A stretch of DNA of 10,002 nt from positions 1 through 10,002 of the forward strand of contig JAAOZY010000482.1 of the NCBI GenBank assembly GCA_012274205.1, read 5' to 3'. The notes below the pieces were generated by a model, which made no database searches, was not told where the DNA came from, and saw nothing but the letters and a program-made list of their open reading frames with translations. The translations under genes were made by a program, and so were the position numbers. This document shows positions 6,024-10,002 of the stretch, one piece after another (position 1 is the first letter of the stretch; each line of letters opens with the position of its first letter). The stretch comes from Betaproteobacteria bacterium (GTDB taxonomy: Bacteria; Pseudomonadota; Gammaproteobacteria; Burkholderiales; SG8-39).

Positions 6024-6458
6024 TCAATGTACGCGGCGCTTGGGAAACAGCCGCGAGGCCTGCCACATGTGGAACGTCACCGGACTGGACGCGATCAGCG
6101 CATTGCCGCTGCTGTCCATGAGTTGCGCTTCGACACTGTGCTCGCCGCGCACGACGCCGGTGAGCCTGAATCGCGTCGCGCCGCGCATCGACGCCGTGCG
6201 GCCGTCCAGAATCAGCGCAATCCGGTCTCCGGCAGCGGTATGCAGTTCGGGTGAAACCGCGACGACGACATCCATGTCGCCGGCATTGTCGAACACCATC
6301 GCGCCGCGCGCCGGCCGCTCTATCGCGATCGATCGATAAGCGGACGCTGCGCCCGGCGCAGCCGCATCAGGCGCCGCGACCGCCGCCGCGCCGCACAGCC
6401 ACCCGGCGAGCGCAAAAAACGCGCAGGCGGCAGCAGGGCGAAGGCGCGCAACTCGCAT
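6024..6458 (-). CDS. Small secreted protein of unknown function, Ig-like fold suspected
   Basis: I do not recognise a named family. The 144-residue product starts MRVARLRPAAACAFFALAG, a typical Sec signal peptide (basic start, hydrophobic core). Likely cleavage is after AAAVAA near residue 28. The Cys at 22 lacks a proper lipobox, so a lipoprotein is unlikely. The mature part (about 45-135) alternates short hydrophobic strands: SIAIERPARG, MDVVVAVSPEL, RIALILDG, TRFRLTGVVRGEHSVEAQLMD, then ALIASSPVTFHM. The RGEHSVEAQLMDSSGNAL stretch resembles the last strands of bacterial Ig-like or surface domains that bind or display ligands. The tail FPKRRVH is basic. ATG 6458-6456 overlaps the stop of the upstream gene by one base (TGATG), so the two are translationally coupled. 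I chose it over a TTG one codon earlier. Confidence 0.8.
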   Translation of the reverse strand: MRVARLRPAAACAFFALAGWLCGAAAVAAPDAAAPGAASAYRSIAIERPARGAMVFDNAGDMDVVVAVSPELHTAAGDRIALILDGRTASMRGATRFRLTGVVRGEHSVEAQLMDSSGNALIASSPVTFHMWQASRLFPKRRVH

Positions 6459-6688
6459 CAATGTTCAAGCCGGGTGTACTGTCCTTCGATGACCTGCGGT
6501 TCGCGCGCCGCGGGTTTGCGCGCCCACAGTCGCCGTATCCGCGACACCAGCAGCGTCACACCCGCGAGCAGCGCCAGCACCAGCGCCAGCGCAAAACCGA
6601 CCCAGAGCAAGGCCGCCGCGACGAGCAATACTGCAAGCCCGGGCCAACCGCCCTGCCACGAATTCAGGCGAAAGCTAAATTGCTTCAC
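6458..6688 (-). CDS. Small inner-membrane protein of unknown function
   Basis: The 76 residues have a short polar N-terminus (MKQFSFRLNSWQGG), then about 34 hydrophobic residues (15-48). This is long enough for two tightly packed transmembrane helices or one long one. A strongly basic segment (SRIRRLWARKPAARE) predicts that the C-terminus stays in the cytoplasm. The end, VIEGQYTRLEH, resembles a VIEGEY-type ending that I have seen on small proteobacterial membrane proteins, but I know no function for it. The start is GTG 6688-6686 with AAGGA nine bases upstream. It is the first gene of a two-gene unit with the secreted protein, so the pair may form an envelope module. Confidence 0.75.
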   Translation of the reverse strand: MKQFSFRLNSWQGGWPGLAVLLVAAALLWVGFALALVLALLAGVTLLVSRIRRLWARKPAAREPQVIEGQYTRLEH

Positions 6689-6738
6689 TACTCGGATTCC
6701 TTCTTTTGTCTTCCTGAGTTTGAGTCTCGCATTCCATG

Positions 6739-6771
6739 CTTAAGACTGCCTTAAGCCCGCCGGGTTCAAAT
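6739..6771 (+). promoter_or_regulatory. Candidate PmrA/QseB-type box and promoter before the TerB gene
   Basis: CTTAAG-ACTGC-CTTAAG (6739-6755) is two identical half-sites separated by 5 bases. Ten bases further on the plus strand is TCAAAT (6766-6771), a possible -10 (4 of 6 to consensus), with transcription starting near 6778. The half-site is itself palindromic, so the box could also serve the minus-strand gene at 6688, but no good -10 is seen at the same distance there. Direct repeats of this form are known for OmpR-family regulators such as PmrA. Confidence 0.4.
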
Positions 6772-6849
6772 GCCGCAAGCGCGGCGCAGATGAACTGTCG
6801 CGCGACGGCCGACTCCCATAGGTGATGTTTTCGCAAAGGGCACGCATAC

Positions 6850-7332
6850 ATGCTTGAATCGCTTCTTACGCAAATCCGCAGCCTGATCGGCGAAATCGCA
6901 CCCAGCCCGGAGACCCTCGCCCGGCGCGAGGCCCTGGCGCTGCAAAACGCCGGCTGCGGCCTGCTGATGGAGGTGGCGCGCATGGACACGGCGGGCGCGG
7001 AGCGCAAGCGCGATGCGGCAATGCGCGCAATGCAGGAATTATTCGATCTCGCCGCGGAGGACGCAGCGCCCATGATAGAAGACGCGGGCCGCAGCGAAAA
7101 TCGCCTGGTCTCCTATTACCGGCCAGTGGCCCTGATCAACAAGGTTTTTTCACCGGAACGCAAGGCACAGTTCATCGAATGCCTTTGGCGCGTGGCGATG
7201 GCCGACGGCAGGATCGACATGTACGAAGACCAGCTGGTACGCAAGCTCGCCGACCTGCTCTACGTTGCGCACTGCGATTTCATCCTGGCCAGGCACAGAG
7301 TACAAAATGGCGCGACCGCTACGCTGAAGTGA
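6850..7332 (+). CDS. TerB-family protein (COG4103-like), function unknown
   Basis: TerB-type domains are small all-helical folds that can bind metal through acidic residues. They are found both in tellurite-resistance operons and as stand-alone proteins, and no tellurite genes are nearby. The 160 residues divide into two similar helical halves. The first is GLLMEVARMDTAGAERKRDA (about 37-56), a degenerate copy. The second is the clear ECLWRVAMADGRIDMYEDQL (110-129), with D119, D123, E126 and D127 in the typical ADG-x-x-D-x-x-E pattern. There is no signal peptide, so it is probably cytoplasmic or membrane-associated. Start ATG 6850 has AAAGGG nine bases upstream. It is divergent from the two-gene envelope unit and convergent with the protease gene. 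Family assignment is confident; the role is not. Confidence 0.85.
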   Translation: MLESLLTQIRSLIGEIAPSPETLARREALALQNAGCGLLMEVARMDTAGAERKRDAAMRAMQELFDLAAEDAAPMIEDAGRSENRLVSYYRPVALINKVFSPERKAQFIECLWRVAMADGRIDMYEDQLVRKLADLLYVAHCDFILARHRVQNGATATLK

Positions 7333-7489
7333 ACCAATGCGCGTCCGACCGCGACAGCACGCGGCCGGCAGGATCGAACTTGGAGCCGTGGCATGGACAA
7401 AGAACGCCACCGTTGCAGTCTCTTCCCATCTGCCCCGGCGCGGCGCAGCGGCGATCGCGCGCCGCCGCCGGATCAGGTGCGCCCGGGTT

Positions 7490-8944
7490 TCAGCCCAGAT
7501 CGACTGGAATGAATATCTTGCCCTGCTCACGCTGGACCAATAGCGCCACGTGCTTGCCGGCCTTGGCAACCAGCGCCTTCAACTGCGCCGGATTCTTGAT
7601 CGGCGTGCCGTTCACGGACAGGATCAGGTCGCCGGGCTGGATCCCTGCCTGCGCGGCTGCGCCGGCGACATCCTCGACCATGACGCCGCCGCCGGCGCCA
7701 GTCTGTCCGCGCTCGTCGGGGTTGAGCGGTCGCACCAGCACGCCCAGCCGCCCATGATCGTGGTCGGCGGCATCCGCCTTCGCGACCTTGGTGCTGTTGC
7801 TGTTGCCAACGATCACATCGATATTCCTGGTTTCGCCGTTGCGCATGATCTGCAGCTTTGCCGTGCTCCCGGGCGCGCTATCGGCGACCAGCATCGGCAG
7901 CTGCGAGGAACTCGCGATGTCCTTCTGGTTGTAACGCAGGATTACGTCACCGGGCTCGAGCCCGGCCCTGGCCGCGGCGCCGGTCTTGTCCACCGAACTG
8001 ACCAGAGCGCCTGTCGGCTGCTTCAGGCCGAAGGAATCCGCAAGCGCCTGATTGACGTCCTGAATCGCCACGCCGAGCTGCCCGCGCGTAACGCTGCCGT
8101 GCTGCAGCAGTTGATCCTTGACGTGCATCACCACCTGGATCGGGATCGCAAACGAAAGTCCCTGGTAGCCGCCGGAGCGGGAATAGATCTGCGAATTGAT
8201 GCCGACGACTTCGCCTTTGGTATTGAACAGCGGACCGCCGGAATTGCCCGGATTGACGGCGACATCAGTCTGCAGGAACGGCACATAGGACGCATCGGGC
8301 AAGGAGCGCGACTTCGCGCTCACGATGCCTGCGGTCACGGAATTTTCGAAACCGAAGGGAGAGCCGATCGCTACCACCCACTCGCCGACCTTTACGTCGT
8401 CGGCCGGATCGAGTTTGACCGTGGGGAGATTCTTCGCGTCGATCTTGAGAACCGCGATGTCGCTCGGCTTGTCAATGCCGACCACCTTGGCTTCGAATTC
8501 GCGCTTGTCGGTAAGCTTGACCATCACTTCCGACGCGCCGTTCACCACGTGCGCATTGGTGAGGATGACCCCGTCCGGACTGACGATGAAGCCCGAGCCG
8601 AGTGCGTGCGTGGGCGTCTGCTCCTGCGGCAGCGGCATCCCAAACTGGCGGAAGAATTGGAACATAGGATCGTTCGGATCCAGTCCAGGCGCATTGGCGA
8701 CTTTCTTCATGTCGCTGGTGACGCTGATATTGACGACCGCGCGCCCGTTTTGCTCGACGATGCCGGTGAAATCCGGCAGCGCGGCAACCATCGCGGGCTG
8801 TGCACCTGCTGTCGCCGCCGCGACCGGGGCGCTTGCGGCGTGCGCATCGGAAAGCACCGACCCGTCGTATTTCGCGTATGCACCGGCGCCGGCTGCAATG
8901 ACGCCGGCCGCGATCAGGCTTCTAACCAACATTTTCTGTTGCAT
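7490..8944 (-). CDS. degP: Periplasmic serine protease/chaperone of the HtrA (DegP/MucD) family
   Basis: This family removes or refolds damaged envelope proteins. The 484-residue product starts with a signal peptide or N-terminal anchor (LVRSLIAAGVIAAGAGAYA, about 6-24) and an Ala-rich linker. The protease domain has the complete triad: H132 in TNAHVV, D162 in SDIAVLKI, and S235 in NPGNSGGPL. Before it lies a loop with DPMFQFFRQFG, typical of the DegP LA loop. Two PDZ domains follow (about 285-375 and 395-480), with GQLGVAIQDV and GRLGVLVRPLNPDERG at their starts. I chose ATG 8944-8942 because it begins the signal peptide and has AGGAG six bases upstream. The frame also extends to 8992, but those codons lie in the leader inverted repeat. 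DegP, DegQ or MucD cannot be separated by eye. The 157-base gap downstream, shared with the convergent TerB gene, is GC-rich and has no clear terminator. Confidence 0.95.
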   Translation of the reverse strand: MQQKMLVRSLIAAGVIAAGAGAYAKYDGSVLSDAHAASAPVAAATAGAQPAMVAALPDFTGIVEQNGRAVVNISVTSDMKKVANAPGLDPNDPMFQFFRQFGMPLPQEQTPTHALGSGFIVSPDGVILTNAHVVNGASEVMVKLTDKREFEAKVVGIDKPSDIAVLKIDAKNLPTVKLDPADDVKVGEWVVAIGSPFGFENSVTAGIVSAKSRSLPDASYVPFLQTDVAVNPGNSGGPLFNTKGEVVGINSQIYSRSGGYQGLSFAIPIQVVMHVKDQLLQHGSVTRGQLGVAIQDVNQALADSFGLKQPTGALVSSVDKTGAAARAGLEPGDVILRYNQKDIASSSQLPMLVADSAPGSTAKLQIMRNGETRNIDVIVGNSNSTKVAKADAADHDHGRLGVLVRPLNPDERGQTGAGGGVMVEDVAGAAAQAGIQPGDLILSVNGTPIKNPAQLKALVAKAGKHVALLVQREQGKIFIPVDLG

Positions 8945-8974
8945 GTTTCGCTCCTGGTTGTGGGGGATTTCGCA

Positions 8975-8992
8975 ATGGAGCCTCGGCTCCAT
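8975..8992. promoter_or_regulatory. Inverted repeat in the protease leader
   Basis: ATGGAGCC-TC-GGCTCCAT is a perfect 8-bp inverted repeat with a 2-base centre. If transcription starts near 8994 as predicted, it forms the extreme 5' end of the mRNA. It could therefore be a transcript-stabilising hairpin, or an operator covering the start site. Confidence 0.4.
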
Positions 8993-9000
8993 ATGCCCCC

Positions 9001-9033
9001 ATGCTAGGTGCGCAGGATTAAATGAGACTTAAG
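9001..9033 (-). promoter_or_regulatory. Candidate PmrA/QseB-type box and promoter of the protease gene
   Basis: On the minus strand CTTAAG-TCTCA-TTTAAT (9033-9017) is followed after 10 bases by TAGCAT (9006-9001), a possible -10 (4 of 6 to consensus). The box covers where a -35 would lie (about 9029-9024), and that hexamer is poor. This is the arrangement of activator-dependent promoters. The predicted start is about 50 bases before the ATG at 8944. I looked for a sigma-E type -35/-10 and saw none. Confidence 0.5.
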
Positions 9034-9078
9034 AGGCCGATCCGGGCTTGCCGCAATGGCCGCGGGACCGCAGGAGAA

Positions 9079-9618
9079 TCAGGCGGTGTCGGGCGGCAGG
9101 CTGCGCTCGCCCTCGCCCAGCGCTCTTTGCATGAACACGCTGTCCACCCAGCGCCCGAACTTCAGGCCGGTGCCAGGCAGGCACCCCACGTGTTTAAACC
9201 CGCAGGCAGCATGCAATCCGATCGATGCGTGGTTCGCGCTGTCGCCGATGACCGCCACCATTTGCCGATAGCCGGCCTGCGCGCAGGCGGCGAGGAGGGC
9301 CTCGAGCAAGGCGCGCCCGGCACCCAGGCCCGCGGCGTCGCGCGCGATGTAAATCGAATCTTCCAGGGTATAGCGGTACGCCGGCCGGTCGCGATAGGGC
9401 GCGGCGTAGGCGTAGCCGATAACCCGGCCGTCCAGTTCGGCCACGATGTAGGGCAGGCTCAGCGCGAGCACGCGCGCGCGCCGGCGCCCCATTTCCGCCG
9501 CGTCGGGCGCCTCGAGCTCGAAGCTGGCGAGCCCATGCAGCACGTGATATGCGTAGATCGCGGTGATCGCGGTCATATCGCGCTCTTCACAGGCGCGCAC
9601 GCTAAATGCGGGTTTCAT
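9079..9618 (-). CDS. GNAT N-acetyltransferase, phosphinothricin acetyltransferase-like
   Basis: GNAT enzymes move an acetyl group from acetyl-CoA to an amine. This one resembles the Pat/Bar and MnaT (YncA) branch, which acetylates phosphinothricin, methionine sulfoximine or similar amino acids. The substrate here is not known. The 179 residues carry the branch's landmarks: an N-terminal VRACEERDMTAITAIYAYHV, the ELDGRVIGYAYAAPYRDRPAY block (61-81), and the acetyl-CoA loop in IYIARDAAGLGAGRALLEAL (89-108). They continue with IGDSANHASIGLHAACGF (124-141) and GRWVDSVFMQRAL near the end. The start is ATG 9618-9616. The Shine-Dalgarno is weak and no convincing promoter is seen upstream. It stands alone, 134 bases upstream of the protease gene and divergent from the kinase. 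Confidence 0.9.
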   Translation of the reverse strand: MKPAFSVRACEERDMTAITAIYAYHVLHGLASFELEAPDAAEMGRRRARVLALSLPYIVAELDGRVIGYAYAAPYRDRPAYRYTLEDSIYIARDAAGLGAGRALLEALLAACAQAGYRQMVAVIGDSANHASIGLHAACGFKHVGCLPGTGLKFGRWVDSVFMQRALGEGERSLPPDTA

Positions 9619-9721
9619 CAGCTATGATCGATTCGGTGCTTGGGTGAGCTCGCATAATCCGGCAGGCCGATTTTACCCTGCGCCCGATCATCATCGCTGG
9701 CGCGCCTGCAGCATGGGCCGC

Positions 9722-9730
9722 TGCTATGAT
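9722..9730 (+). promoter_or_regulatory. Possible extended -10 promoter before the kinase gene
   Basis: TGC-TATGAT (9722-9730) is an extended -10 with 5 of 6 bases to consensus and no recognisable -35. A start near 9737 would leave a short leader containing AGGAG (9746-9750) before the ATG at 9762. Confidence 0.45.
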
Positions 9731-9761
9731 TGCAGCCTCCTCCACAGGAGCTCGCCCCGGC

Positions 9762-10002
9762 ATGAAATCCCACTTTGAATTTTCCGGTCTGCGCTACCCG
9801 AGATCGTTCCTGAAACTGCTGCTGCTGGGCTTTGCCCTGGTGTCCCTGCCGCTGATTGTCGCGCTGCTGAACGCCACCACCGACGTGGACCGGCTCGCCA
9901 CGCAGAGCCAGGCGGCCGTGGATCAGGCGGCGCAGGCCGCGCGCGGCAGCCGCGTGCTGATGGAGCAGGTCACGGCGATGGAGCGCCTGGCGCGCCAATA
10001 CC
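9762..10002 (+). CDS. Sensor histidine kinase, N-terminal part (cut by window edge), GlrK/QseE-like
   Basis: Only the first 80 codons are in the window, starting at ATG 9762. The product begins MKSHFEFSGLRYPRSFLKLL, with a hydrophobic membrane helix at about 16-36. A polar periplasmic stretch follows, including TTDVDRLATQSQAAVDQAAQ and ending MEQVTAMERLARQY. The pattern of a VDRLA-Q-SQ heptad helix followed by a TAMERLARQY motif matches the sensor regions of GlrK/QseE-type kinases in proteobacteria. The catalytic HisKA and ATPase domains would lie beyond the right edge. The partner response regulator is not visible. AGGAG lies 11 bases upstream, a slightly long spacing. It is divergent from the acetyltransferase across a 143-base gap. 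Confidence 0.75.
   Translation, partial: MKSHFEFSGLRYPRSFLKLLLLGFALVSLPLIVALLNATTDVDRLATQSQAAVDQAAQAARGSRVLMEQVTAMERLARQY

Noticed and set aside
6675..7073. Minus-strand frame antisense to the TerB gene
   Set aside because: It has a low-complexity Ser/Arg/Ala translation, while the opposite strand carries a real family protein with a ribosome site.
7337..7543. Short plus-strand frame after the TerB gene
   Set aside because: There is no ribosome site, the composition is Arg/Ala-rich, and it runs into the 3' end of the convergent protease gene. It looks like a chance frame.
8945..8992. Longer N-terminus for the HtrA protease, starting at 8992
   Set aside because: The extra 16 residues precede a classic signal peptide, and the ATG at 8944 has its own good ribosome site. 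The upstream ATG belongs to the inverted repeat.
7550..9007. Plus-strand open frame of 485 codons antisense to the HtrA protease
   Set aside because: It mirrors the protease frame, has no recognisable domain, and the protease on the other strand is unambiguous.

Overview
The window looks like chromosomal DNA from a GC-rich betaproteobacterium. The evidence is the order rnr-rlmB-rpsF-priB-rpsR-rplI-dnaB, the presence of PriB (known from beta- and gammaproteobacteria), and the overall style of the proteins. I cannot name a species. I see no phage, transposon, plasmid or CRISPR signature. All protein genes are on the minus strand except a TerB-like gene and the partial kinase at the right end. 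A tRNA-Leu gene is also on the plus strand.

Right to left on the minus strand, 5641 to 1 is a translation and replication block. RNase R (rnr, TTG start) is followed 3 bases later by the 23S rRNA methyltransferase rlmB (GTG start). A strong promoter then drives the tightly packed operon rpsF (S6), priB, rpsR (S18) and rplI (L9), which ends at a perfect 14-bp hairpin terminator. Beyond the terminator, dnaB has its own likely promoter, and only its first 200 codons lie in the window. tRNA-Leu(CAG) is divergent to rnr, and the -35 hexamer of its promoter overlaps the first codons of rnr.

From 5762 to 9079 the window is less ordinary. A small secreted protein and a small membrane protein of unknown function overlap by one base. 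Facing away from them is a TerB-family protein, and converging on that is a periplasmic HtrA/DegP-type protease with two PDZ domains. The TerB gene and the protease each have a 17-bp site made of two TTAA-type half-sites spaced by 5 bases, placed exactly 10 bases upstream of a plausible -10 box. This suggests one OmpR/PmrA-type response regulator may control both. At the right end are a GNAT acetyltransferase (minus) and, divergent from it, the start of a GlrK/QseE-like sensor kinase (plus).

The least expected structure is a two-hairpin intergenic repeat of about 65 bases, present twice (about 1319-1385 and 5864-5928). Its hairpins are kept although the bases have diverged. Two coding tandem repeats are also present: 7-residue Ala/Pro units at the S6 C-terminus and 9-residue Arg-rich units at the RNase R N-terminus. 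No gene-free stretch exceeds 300 bases. The convergent gap 7333-7489 holds only GC-rich sequence with no clear terminator.
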